Assembly (NCBI GenBank): GCA_019638515.1
Contig: JAHBTS010000002.1
Span: 613,558-677,557, forward strand
DNA length: 64,000 nucleotides
Direction: 5' to 3'
From: Chitinophagales bacterium
GTDB lineage: Bacteria > Bacteroidota > Bacteroidia > Chitinophagales > LD1
Numbering within the stretch: the stretch's first letter is position 1; each line of letters opens with the position of its first letter. The position numbers were made by a program, and so were the translations under genes. Under the pieces are notes generated by a model. It was not told the DNA's origin. It did not search any database and was given only the letters and a program-made list of their open reading frames with translations. This document shows positions 46,742 through 54,468 of the stretch, in pieces.

Positions 46742-47263
46742 TTACTCTACAATGAATTTACCTTTCATCATTCCGTAGTGCCCAGGAAATGAGCAAAGGA
46801 AATCGTAAGTTCCTTTACCGGGTGCAGTAAACTCTATTTCGGTAGATTCCCCACCACCAATAGTTTTTGTATGTGCAATTACTTCACCTTCTTTGTCTTT
46901 AGGAATGTAATCGTTGTCTTTAGCAGCAACGGCAGCTTGTGCAAATGCCTCTAAATCTACGCCTTCATCCAATAACACAAAGTTGTGCCCCATTGCTACT
47001 ACAGGAGCTTTGCCTACATGTTTTAGCGTAAGCTTTACATTCTGGCCTTCTTTTACTTTAATTTCCGTAAGGTCAAACTTCATGTTGTCGTCTCCGGTAA
47101 TGGTAACTACAGCATCGCTGAGCGGAGCTGCCGGAGCTTCTGCAGCGGGAGCCTCTGCCGCAGGTGCTTCTGCTGCCGGAGTAGCTTCTGTGGTGTTTGA
47201 AGAATTGTTACAAGCCGAAAATAATAAAGCGGCAGATGCAAAAACGAACAGTGTTTTTTTCAT
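46742..47263 (-). CDS. Azurin-like type 1 copper lipoprotein
   Basis: 173 residues. Signal with lipobox 'ALLFSAC' (Cys 18). A linker of four AAEAP-type repeats (residues 30-46) is followed by a cupredoxin domain with ligands His in MGHNFVLL, Cys and His in 'FLCSFPGHYGMMKG' and Met in the same loop. The domain matches azurin/auracyanin. It carries electrons in the periplasm or on the outer face of the membrane; the repeats act as a spacer. It could donate electrons to NorC or to the MbnH-like enzyme. Confidence 0.88.
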   Translation of the reverse strand: MKKTLFVFASAALLFSACNNSSNTTEATPAAEAPAAEAPAAEAPAAPLSDAVVTITGDDNMKFDLTEIKVKEGQNVKLTLKHVGKAPVVAMGHNFVLLDEGVDLEAFAQAAVAAKDNDYIPKDKEGEVIAHTKTIGGGESTEIEFTAPGKGTYDFLCSFPGHYGMMKGKFIVE

Positions 47264-47291
47264 GTTGTTGATTGTTTTGATTGTTTAAAAA

Positions 47292-47735
47292 TTATTGAAA
47301 AAATCTTTTATACGTATCGAATGATATTTGGAGTTGGGTTACTACGGTATTGGCTTCTTCTTGCGATGTAGCAGATTTTAGCAGGCGAACCAAACGCAAG
47401 TGCGGGTAAAGCCATAAATGCAGCGCATCGTGCGCAGCTCCTTTCATGGTACAACTGTTTACAAGCAACTTATTTTGTGCCTCTATTTCGGCTGCTAATG
47501 CTTGGTAATTTCCTGTTGTAGGATTACGCTGGTAGGCTGCTACCAATTGCATACTTTTTTCTATGAATGGTTTCATTGCGGCATTTACTACCCAGCGTTC
47601 GCCATTATTAAGTTGAAGTGTTTTTTCTCCTTCAACATTTTCTACTACCGTTGCTTGCTGCTGTGCAGCATTGTTGCAAGCCACCAATAGAAGAAGTAAA
47701 ACCAAGAAGATGCTAAAACGCTTTTCCATTTTCAT
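47292..47735 (-). CDS. Lipoprotein with His/Cys motif, unknown function
   Basis: 147 residues. Lipobox LLLVAC (Cys at 20; the start may be ATG 47729, MEKRF). The mature part is helical, with 'NNGERWVVNAAMKPFIEKSMQLV' and 'NSCTMKGAAHDALHLWLYPHLRLVRLL', where Cys, Met and three His are spaced in a way suggestive of a haem- or metal-binding four-helix bundle. A similar 'L-NNGexW-vn' start is often found near oxidase/NO genes in Bacteroidota. It lies 28 bp upstream of azurin and just after the second Ric. Confidence 0.55.
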   Translation of the reverse strand: MKMEKRFSIFLVLLLLLVACNNAAQQQATVVENVEGEKTLQLNNGERWVVNAAMKPFIEKSMQLVAAYQRNPTTGNYQALAAEIEAQNKLLVNSCTMKGAAHDALHLWLYPHLRLVRLLKSATSQEEANTVVTQLQISFDTYKRFFQ

Positions 47736-47737
47736 AA

Positions 47738-48460
47738 TTACGCACTAAATGAATCTTCTAATGCTATTGATTTTGGAAATAGAATATTGTTTTCTAAATG
47801 AATATGTAAATGCAGATCTTCTTCAAACTCCTTTAGCATTGCAAATGTTACTCTATAAGTATTACAGCCATCTGCCGGTGGCTCATAATTATTGGTGAGT
47901 GCTGCAATCTTTCGAAAGCGCTCACCCTCTGTATCGTGCTCGTGCATCATCATTCTAATTGGATTTTGCACAGTTCCAAAAGGAGCTTGTGCGGTAGTGC
48001 CTTCTTGCTTAGCCTTTACCATTTTTCTAATGTATGGAAAGAGCATCAGCTCTTCTTTCTTCATGTGCATGGTAAGTTCGCCCGCAGAGGCTTCAAATAG
48101 TTCGCCCACTTCGGCAAGTTCGGGATGGTGTTCGCCATGCACGCGAATAATCTTTTCTAAGAACGGAAGTATTTCAGGAATTTTGGTTTCTACATATCGG
48201 TGGTGCTTTTTCTCCACATAATCTGCCAATAAATCGAGTGGCCACGAAGCATAATCAGAGGCAGTTGGGCTATAAGAAACCGTTGCTTCTTCTAACTGCT
48301 GAATAAGGTTTGAAGGGTCGATTTCGCGCTGATTACAAGCCTCGCCTATGGTGCGGTTTCCATTACAGCAAAAATCAATTTTATGCTTTTTGAATACCGA
48401 TGCTGTACGATAATCTTTAGCAACCAAATCGCCAATTACTGTTTCTTTTGTGATACTCAT
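47738..48460 (-). CDS. ric: Iron-sulfur cluster repair di-iron protein Ric, copy 2
   Basis: 240 residues. ScdA domain 'KIDFCCNGNRTIGEAC' with the Cys-Cys pair; hemerythrin domain with 'KKHHRYVETKIP', 'VHGEHHPELAEV', 'MKKEELMLFPYI', 'MMHEHDTEG' and 'HLHIHLENNILFP'. It shares motif order with copy 1 (37447-38175) but only partly the same residues, so it is an old paralogue. It belongs to the leftward NO operon and follows the methyltransferase by 18 bp. Confidence 0.9.
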   Translation of the reverse strand: MSITKETVIGDLVAKDYRTASVFKKHKIDFCCNGNRTIGEACNQREIDPSNLIQQLEEATVSYSPTASDYASWPLDLLADYVEKKHHRYVETKIPEILPFLEKIIRVHGEHHPELAEVGELFEASAGELTMHMKKEELMLFPYIRKMVKAKQEGTTAQAPFGTVQNPIRMMMHEHDTEGERFRKIAALTNNYEPPADGCNTYRVTFAMLKEFEEDLHLHIHLENNILFPKSIALEDSFSA

Positions 48461-48478
48461 GATACGATATTTTGTTTA

Positions 48479-49249
48479 TTAGTTTTTTTCTGCAACAATG
48501 GCTATTGCATTCATATTGCGTTGATGTTTTTGAAAAACTGAACGCATTTCTACAATACGTTTCATGGCTGCAGGATTTAATAAAACATTCATGCCTATTT
48601 TGAGTGTTCCCAGCCAACCTTCATCGTCTAAAATCCTCCTTGTTTCTAACAATAGCATTTGGTTTGTAAACACTTTTTTAACCGAAAACCCTTCTTTTTC
48701 CAATAGCTCCTTCCATTCGCTTTCGGTAAGTGGGCGGGCATTTACCTTAATTGAAAAGGCTAAATCTTTTTGAACTTCACTTTTTGAAGTTTCGTTTACA
48801 TCTACCAATCCTAATTCGTGTATAGCATACAAACCTCCCCTTTTTAATATGCGGTGTGCTTCTCTAATTATTTCTGACTTGCGGTGATCGTTATGCATTG
48901 TTAGCATAGCTTCACCCCAAACTTTGTCTTTTGAATTATCGCTTAGTTTGGTGCTACTTGCATTCGCCAATACAAACTGAATATTATTACCTTTCAACTT
49001 GTGTTGCAACATATCCACAGCATCTTCATCTGCATCTATACCCACATAAGTTTTTGGCTGTTTTTTTAATGCTAAAGAAGCTGTGAAACCAAGCCCCGGA
49101 GCAAACTCTACTATATTATCTTCCGAAGAAATTTCTAATGCGGCAACTAATTTTTGGGTTAGTTCTTTTCCACCAGGGCGCAGTACTTTTTTCCCCATTC
49201 TGGCTAAAATCCAATGCCCTTGTGCTTTTGAAAAATCTTTGGTATCCAT
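48479..49249 (-). CDS. SAM-dependent methyltransferase
   Basis: 256 residues with motif I 'SEDNIVEFAPGLGFTASLALKK' (E-F-x-P-G-L-G), 'TYVGIDADEDAVDMLQHKL' (acidic residue binding ribose) and 'VWGEAMLTMHNDHRKSEIIREAHRILKRGGLYAIHELGL' (motif IV to post-motif). The fold is UbiE/class I. Substrate unknown. In the operon with TDO and Ric it may methylate a Trp or small-molecule product. Confidence 0.75.
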   Translation of the reverse strand: MDTKDFSKAQGHWILARMGKKVLRPGGKELTQKLVAALEISSEDNIVEFAPGLGFTASLALKKQPKTYVGIDADEDAVDMLQHKLKGNNIQFVLANASSTKLSDNSKDKVWGEAMLTMHNDHRKSEIIREAHRILKRGGLYAIHELGLVDVNETSKSEVQKDLAFSIKVNARPLTESEWKELLEKEGFSVKKVFTNQMLLLETRRILDDEGWLGTLKIGMNVLLNPAAMKRIVEMRSVFQKHQRNMNAIAIVAEKN

Positions 49250-49270
49250 AATACATTACTGTTTAGTTAT

Positions 49271-50179
49271 TCACTGTGTATTTCCCCATTGTGCTAAGTC
49301 GTCTTCGTTCCATAGCTGCGGGAAAAATTTCCGCTGCTGGAATTTAGGATGTAAATATTTTTTCCATTCGCTACCGCCCGTGGCTGCTTTGTTTTCGCCC
49401 TTGCTGTCTAAATAATGCTGTGCTGTTTCTAAATGCACCAATGGCCATTTTACATTATAGAGCCAATCGAATTCTTTCAATTTGGTTGTAAGCTCTGCCG
49501 ATGGGTTGGTGAATTTCTGAGCCTTTTCTTCTAAGGTATTGCCTGCAACTCTATTTGCCAATGCAACAAAACTTTCTAAATATTTCTCTTCAAATAAGCG
49601 CAGCGTAAGCGATTTTTCGCCTGTTTGCCTATTGGTGCCTGCATCTTTCCAATAAATATGATTAAAATAATCTTCGGTAGCAGGCTCGGCAGGAAGGCGC
49701 TTTTTTCCTTCTTCGTTGATAAGGTTTGCCAATGGCGTGCAATAAATTTCTAGATAGCGAAACGATGCCGATTGAAAACCGCTTGCAGGTGCCAAAGTGC
49801 TTCTAAATGTATTGTAGTCATCGTAATTCATACCATATTTCATAACATCAAATGATGTAATGAGCATGGATGTGTAACGGTTGAGTCTATTCAATTTATC
49901 TATCCAAACAGCTTCACTCAAGTCTTCAAATACCAATTGTTTCAACTCGTGAATCATCATATTAAGAACCAATTCTGTTACTTGGTGATACATAACAAAA
50001 ATGGTTTCGTCTTTAAAATCGGTGCGTGTTTTTTGCAGCGTAAGCAAGGTGTCTACCTGAATGTAATCCCAATATGTAATTGGCTTTGCTTGTAGTAATC
50101 CTTTGAAATAAGTTTCAGGATTTTCTCCCAATTGGCGATACTTTTGCTCAAGGTCATGGATGATTTTTCCTGTGCTCAT
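49271..50179 (-). CDS. Tryptophan 2,3-dioxygenase
   Basis: 302 residues from ATG 50179 (MSTGKII). 'YWDYIQVDTLLTLQ' and 'IFVMYHQVTELVLNMMIHEL' (distal His, pocket) correspond to the TDO core; 'ASGFQSASFRYLEI' holds the substrate Arg; 'WPLVHLETAQHYLD' carries the proximal haem His; 'GENKAATGGSEWKKYL' is the GTGGS loop variant (ATGGS). It converts L-Trp to N-formylkynurenine. Its place in a NO operon is unexpected; TDO haem binds NO. It is co-transcribed with trHb and the membrane protein. Confidence 0.82.
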   Translation of the reverse strand: MSTGKIIHDLEQKYRQLGENPETYFKGLLQAKPITYWDYIQVDTLLTLQKTRTDFKDETIFVMYHQVTELVLNMMIHELKQLVFEDLSEAVWIDKLNRLNRYTSMLITSFDVMKYGMNYDDYNTFRSTLAPASGFQSASFRYLEIYCTPLANLINEEGKKRLPAEPATEDYFNHIYWKDAGTNRQTGEKSLTLRLFEEKYLESFVALANRVAGNTLEEKAQKFTNPSAELTTKLKEFDWLYNVKWPLVHLETAQHYLDSKGENKAATGGSEWKKYLHPKFQQRKFFPQLWNEDDLAQWGNTQ

Positions 50180-50180
50180 A

Positions 50181-50621
50181 TTAGTTGTTTGATTTAATAA
50201 GTAAAACGCCAAAAATAAACAAAGCCGCTACTTTTATTACTTCAAATCCGGCAAACAAGAAATGCAGATTCGAGGGCTGTACTACTTTATTATTTATAAT
50301 TGCTTGCGCTCTTTCATCTAATGCCGGCAGCAGCCAACCTGTTTGAATTGCCAACAACAAAACCGGTATTAGAAACACAGCAAAACGTATTTGAACTACT
50401 GATGTTTTAGATAGCAGTAATATTGCCGCTATTGCTATAGTAATTACCCATTCAACTCTGTTCAAAGCTGCAAAAACCAACCTGCCAATTTCTAATCCAA
50501 GCGGAAGCGTAATGCCCGGAGCGCGGAACTTAATCCACGATTCCATAAAACTGATAGCACATACAAAACCAATCCAAAGAAAGGTAAATGCTAATACTAT
50601 TGGAAGCTTTACAGTTCTCAT
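50181..50621 (-). CDS. Four-helix membrane protein
   Basis: 146 residues, four transmembrane segments. The first part 'LAFTFLWIGFVCAISFMESWIKFRAPGITLPLGLEIGRLVFAALNRVEWV' in pieces is a conserved block I associate with Bacteroidota membrane proteins near globins or oxidases; it includes charged residues in the membrane (Glu in 'FMESW', Arg/Lys after). It overlaps the trHb stop by 4 bp and ends 1 bp before TDO. Role unknown. Confidence 0.5.
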   Translation of the reverse strand: MRTVKLPIVLAFTFLWIGFVCAISFMESWIKFRAPGITLPLGLEIGRLVFAALNRVEWVITIAIAAILLLSKTSVVQIRFAVFLIPVLLLAIQTGWLLPALDERAQAIINNKVVQPSNLHFLFAGFEVIKVAALFIFGVLLIKSNN

Positions 50622-51013
50622 AACAGTGGAGTGGAGGTATTGTTTTTGTAGAATTGAATTTTCGAGTTAAACATCTCTGCCATTTTACTTCCTTGCCATT
50701 TGGCTCGCTCAGCCTTTTCGCCTCTAAAATGAGCATCGGTATTTTCTACAAACAACTGTACCCATCGGTTGAAATGTTCTTTCTCTACAGGCAACTTTGC
50801 ATGGGGCACAAATGGAGCTCCAAAGTAAGTATGCTCTTCGAGTAAAATAGTTTGCCAAAAGCGATACATTTTTTCTAAATGTGTATCCCATCGATCCTGT
50901 ATCACATTATTAAAAATATCTTTCAACATATCATCCTCCCTTACTTTGGCATAAAAACTATTTACCAAAAGTTGCACATCCTCTAAGGTTTCAATATCCT
51001 TTAATCCACTCAT
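50618..51013 (-). CDS. Group III truncated haemoglobin
   Basis: 131 residues, the right size. 'LVNSFYAKVREDDMLKDIFNNVI' (helix B), 'HLEKMYRFWQTILLEEHTYFGAPFVPHAKLPVEKEHFNRWVQLF' in pieces: the proximal His is in EHFNRW, and the B/E region 'MYRFWQ' is typical for group III. Such globins detoxify NO or bind oxygen. It is coupled to the membrane protein at 50181 (4-bp overlap). Confidence 0.85.
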   Translation of the reverse strand: MSGLKDIETLEDVQLLVNSFYAKVREDDMLKDIFNNVIQDRWDTHLEKMYRFWQTILLEEHTYFGAPFVPHAKLPVEKEHFNRWVQLFVENTDAHFRGEKAERAKWQGSKMAEMFNSKIQFYKNNTSTPLL

Positions 51014-51032
51014 TTTTACTGCTGCTCTCCTA

Positions 51033-51272
51033 TCAACTCTTTTTCCAATAATTGTTAGCCGCAGCTATAGTTTGAAACTCAATTGCAATTACATTGGCAG
51101 AGGCAATAAGTTGTGCCGTATCGTTGGAATAATCGTCTCTCAATTTTTTCCGTATATCTGGATTAGTTTGTATGGCAGCAATTGATTTACGAGCTAGTTT
51201 TACTGCCAACTCTCTACCTTCTTGTGGTGTAGCCGTAATTAAAGACGGCAACCAAATTTCTGTACTTTCCAT
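51033..51272 (-). CDS. Small conserved-looking protein
   Basis: 79 residues: 'STEIWLPSLITATPQEGRELAVKLARKSIAAIQTNPDIRKKLRDDYSNDTAQLIASANVIAIEFQTIAAAN' in pieces, almost entirely helical, with no membrane segment and no Cys. It lies 20 bp upstream of the trHb gene and 56 bp after the rrf2 stop. It may be a small partner of the trHb. Not recognised. Confidence 0.4.
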   Translation of the reverse strand: MESTEIWLPSLITATPQEGRELAVKLARKSIAAIQTNPDIRKKLRDDYSNDTAQLIASANVIAIEFQTIAAANNYWKKS

Positions 51273-51327
51273 GATACTAATTTTATGTTATGAACCAATT
51301 TTATTTTTCCTATTACTACTCGTTCCT

Positions 51328-51762
51328 CTATCGCTTCAATACTGTTTTTCCCGATTTTATTCCCAATGCCAAATCGTATGCACTGGTTGTGGTAAGCATT
51401 ACTTTTATTCCCTTTCTAACCTTAGCAAACTTTTCGTGCATGGGGCATGGCTGCTCATCGTTGCAACTTTCTAATCCCATACCACAGCCGTTGTAAATAG
51501 AATCGCCATCAATTGCGTAAACAATATCGCTCATTTTAGTTTGGCGCATTTGCTCAATACTCATGTCAAATCCACCGTGCGGCCCCTTGCAGGAATTCAA
51601 AATATTATGCTTGGTAAGTGCGCCTAAAACCTTTGCCGTAAAGGCTTCTGGTGAACCGGAATGCTCTGCCACATCGCCAATTTTTACCCGCTTGCCTTCC
51701 AGCGATTGGGTAGCGATATAAATAATAGCCTTAATACCGTGCTCACATGCTTTTGAAAACAT
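51328..51762 (-). CDS. Rrf2-family Fe-S regulator, second copy
   Basis: 144 residues from ATG 51762 (MFSKACEHGI); a start at 51798 adds 12 residues and is less family-like. HTH: 'CEHGIKAIIYIATQSL', 'SPEAFTAKVLGALTKHNILNSCKGPHGGF'. Cysteines C-x6-C-x5-C (CGMGLESC, CNDEQPC), identical in spacing to the first Rrf2. This is expected to hold an NO-labile Fe-S cluster. A NO-regulon box lies 44-63 bp upstream (51806-51825), so it probably regulates itself and the leftward NO operon. Confidence 0.85.
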   Translation of the reverse strand: MFSKACEHGIKAIIYIATQSLEGKRVKIGDVAEHSGSPEAFTAKVLGALTKHNILNSCKGPHGGFDMSIEQMRQTKMSDIVYAIDGDSIYNGCGMGLESCNDEQPCPMHEKFAKVRKGIKVMLTTTSAYDLALGIKSGKTVLKR

Positions 51763-51805
51763 TGCAGTTATTGTTTCGCTATGCAAATGTAAAAGCATTT
51801 TATAT

Positions 51806-51825
51806 TTCGGACAATTTTATCGTAA
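51806..51825. promoter_or_regulatory. NO-regulon box upstream of the second rrf2
   Basis: TTCGGAC-AATTTT-ATCGTAA: the left half and the centre equal the consensus TCGGAC-AATTTT; the right half (ATCGTAA) is degenerate compared with GTCCGAT. It lies 44-63 bp before the ATG at 51762, in the promoter of the long leftward operon. Confidence 0.5.
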
Positions 51826-51958
51826 ATAAATTTCCTCAAAAATGTTAATTGCATTTTTGCTCTTTTACTAGGCAAAAACAATGCACAGTTTTGTCATGAA
51901 ATTGTAAAGTTTACACACTAAGGAGCTATGCCTAGCTGTACTAGAAAAACAACAAAAA

Positions 51959-52732
51959 TTATGGTTGAGTATGTTTGGCCTCATTCCACCAAACATCCAT
52001 CTCGGCTAAGCTCAAATCGCTTAGTTTACAATTATTCTCGGCAGCCTTCTTCTCCATATATTGAAAGCGATAAACAAATTTCGAATTCGTTCTTTCCAAT
52101 GCGGCTTCAGGATTTACATCAATAAAACGAGCATAATTTACCAACGAAAAAAGTACATCCCCAAACTCGCTTTCAACATCACCTTTAGAAGCATTCTTTT
52201 CAATCATCTCATTCAACTCACCAATTTCTTCCTGCACTTTCTGCCACACTTGCTGTGGTGCTTCCCAATCGAACCCGAGTTGGCGTGCCTTTTCTTGAAT
52301 TCGCTGCGTTTTAGGTAAAGCAGGGAGCGATTTTGGCACGCCTTCCAATGCACTTTTGCGCCCTTCTTTCAACTTCAATTTCTCCCAGTTCTGCTTCACC
52401 TCTTCTTCATTATTCACTTTTACATCGCCATAAATATGTGGGTGGCGTGCAATTAGCTTTTCACATAAACTATCAATAACCTCTGCGATATTAAATGCTT
52501 GCTGCTCTTCACCAATTTTTGCGTAAAATACAATATGTAACAATAAATCGCCCAGCTCCTCTTTCACAGATTTTAAATCGTTTTGCGCAATAGCCTCATT
52601 CAATTCATACACTTCTTCAATGGTAAGGATGCGTAAACTTTCCATGGTTTGTTTTTTATCCCACGGACACTTTTCGCGCAATTCATTCATAATATTCAAA
52701 ATCCTTTCAAATGCCTTTAGTTTTTCTTGCAT
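51959..52732 (-). CDS. mazG: MazG nucleoside triphosphate pyrophosphohydrolase
   Basis: 257 residues from ATG 52732 (MQEKLKAFERILN), the usual length. Two MazG domains: 'CPWDKKQTMESLRILTIEEVYELNEAI' with EExxE and 'EELGDLLLHIVFYAKIGEE', then 'EEIGELNEMIEKNASKGDVESEFGDVLFSLVNYAR' in the second. It hydrolyses (d)NTPs, including abnormal ones. Divergent from ftcD with 34 bp between starts. A longer start into the ftcD gene was rejected. Confidence 0.92.
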   Translation of the reverse strand: MQEKLKAFERILNIMNELREKCPWDKKQTMESLRILTIEEVYELNEAIAQNDLKSVKEELGDLLLHIVFYAKIGEEQQAFNIAEVIDSLCEKLIARHPHIYGDVKVNNEEEVKQNWEKLKLKEGRKSALEGVPKSLPALPKTQRIQEKARQLGFDWEAPQQVWQKVQEEIGELNEMIEKNASKGDVESEFGDVLFSLVNYARFIDVNPEAALERTNSKFVYRFQYMEKKAAENNCKLSDLSLAEMDVWWNEAKHTQP

Positions 52733-52766
52733 CCTTTCTTTGTTTTGCCTGCAAAATAGTGTTTCC

Positions 52767-54416
52767 ATGAAAAAAATAATTGAATGTGTTCCTAACTTTA
52801 GCGAAGGACGCAACAAAGAAATTATACAGCAAATTACCTCAGCCATAGAAAAAGTAGAAGGCGCACAACTTTTGCATGTAGATATGGGCGCTGCCACCAA
52901 CCGCACCGTAGTAACCTTTGCGGGTAATGAAGATGCCGTTGTAGAAGCCGCTTTCCAAGCAGTAAAAAAAGCAAGCGAACTAATTGATATGCGCCACCAC
53001 ACCGGAGAACACCCGCGACAAGGCGCTACCGATGTGTGCCCATTTATTCCCATTGCCAATGCCAGCATGGAAGACTGTATTCATTGCGCGCAGCGCTTAG
53101 CAAAGCGAGTAGCAGAAGAACTACACATTCCTGTTTATCTATACGAAGAAGCTGCAACAGCACCACACCGCAAGAACTTGGCACACATACGCGCTGGCGA
53201 ATACGAAGGCATTGCACAAAAAATTACATTACCCGAATGGAAGCCCGATTTTGGTGCAGCCATTTTTAATGAAAAGAGTGGCAACCTAATTACCGGAGCC
53301 AGAAAAATACTCATTGCCTACAATGTAAACATCAACACTACTTCGGTGCGCAGAGCCAACTCCATTGCGTTTGATGTACGCGAGCAAGGCAGAAAAGTAA
53401 AGAACCAACAAGGAGAAGAAATACAACAACCCGGTTGGTGCAAAGCTGTAAAAGCAATTGGTTGGTATATTGAAGAATACGGCATTGCACAAGTATCTAT
53501 GAACCTTACCGATGAAGCTCAAACACCCATTCACACAGCATTTGATGCCTGCGTAAAAAGTGCATACGAGCGTGGCATGCGCGTAACCGGTTCTGAACTC
53601 GTGGGCTTAATTCCGCTGCAATCTCTTTTAAATGCCGGTCGCTACTTCTTAGAAAAACAACAGCGCAGCATAGGCGTGGGAGAAGAAGAATTGGTGCGTA
53701 TTGCCATAAAAAGTTTAGGCCTAGATGAGCTATCGCCATTTATACCCGAAGAACGCATTATCGAATATGTTTTGAAAGATAAAAGCACCTCCTTGCTGGC
53801 AAACAAAACGCTAACTGCCTTTGCAAACCAAACAGCCAGCGAAAGTCCTGCTCCGGGTGGGGGCTCGGTTGCTGCTTATGCCGGAGCGCTGGGCGCCTCG
53901 TTGGGAGCAATGGTGGCTAACCTTTCTTCGCACAAAAAAGGCTGGGACGACCAATGGCAATACTTTAGCAACTGGGCAGAAAAAGGACAAGCCTTAAAAA
54001 CACAACTACTAAAAGCAGTAGATGAAGACACACAAGCATTCAATGCCATTATGAATGCCTTTGCACTACCTAAAACCACCGATGCAGAAAAAAAGGTACG
54101 TGCCGCAACCATAGAAGAAGCTACCCAAAATGCAATTTTAGTTCCTTACCATGTAATGGAAATGGCAGCCGAAAGTTTTGATTTACTGATGGCAATGGCA
54201 GAGAAAGGCAACCCCAACTCCATAAGCGATGCCGGAGTAGGTGCGCTTTGTGCCAGAACAGCCGTGTATGGCGCATACCTTAACGTAAAAATAAATGCCG
54301 CTTCATTAAAGAATGAAACCTTTAAAAATGAGATACTCGCAAAAGCTGAGACCTTACTACAATCAGCACTCTTGAGAGAAACTTCTATTTTAGAAATCGT
54401 AAAAGCAAAGATGTAA
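52767..54416 (+). CDS. ftcD: Bifunctional glutamate formiminotransferase/formiminotetrahydrofolate cyclodeaminase
   Basis: 549 residues from ATG 52767 (MKKIIECVPNFSEGRN); a start at 52620 would cover the mazG start and is rejected. The N-terminal two-thirds is formiminotransferase ('VPNFSEGRNKEII', 'HTGEHPRQGATDVCPFIP', 'LYEEAATAPHRKNLAHIRAGEYEG'). The last 190 residues are the helical cyclodeaminase ('ESPAPGGGSVAAYAGALGASLGAMVANLS'). It handles the formimino group from histidine breakdown and gives 5,10-methenyl-THF. Other hut genes are not in the window. Confidence 0.94.
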   Translation: MKKIIECVPNFSEGRNKEIIQQITSAIEKVEGAQLLHVDMGAATNRTVVTFAGNEDAVVEAAFQAVKKASELIDMRHHTGEHPRQGATDVCPFIPIANASMEDCIHCAQRLAKRVAEELHIPVYLYEEAATAPHRKNLAHIRAGEYEGIAQKITLPEWKPDFGAAIFNEKSGNLITGARKILIAYNVNINTTSVRRANSIAFDVREQGRKVKNQQGEEIQQPGWCKAVKAIGWYIEEYGIAQVSMNLTDEAQTPIHTAFDACVKSAYERGMRVTGSELVGLIPLQSLLNAGRYFLEKQQRSIGVGEEELVRIAIKSLGLDELSPFIPEERIIEYVLKDKSTSLLANKTLTAFANQTASESPAPGGGSVAAYAGALGASLGAMVANLSSHKKGWDDQWQYFSNWAEKGQALKTQLLKAVDEDTQAFNAIMNAFALPKTTDAEKKVRAATIEEATQNAILVPYHVMEMAAESFDLLMAMAEKGNPNSISDAGVGALCARTAVYGAYLNVKINAASLKNETFKNEILAKAETLLQSALLRETSILEIVKAKM

Positions 54417-54468
54417 CGCCTATTAGGCTATATTCGCGCACCCTTTTCTCTTAAATAAGAATGTAATA

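Noticed and set aside
52620-52766. N-terminal extension of FtcD
   Set aside because: It covers the mazG start region on the other strand, and the family begins at MKKIIECVPNFSEGR.
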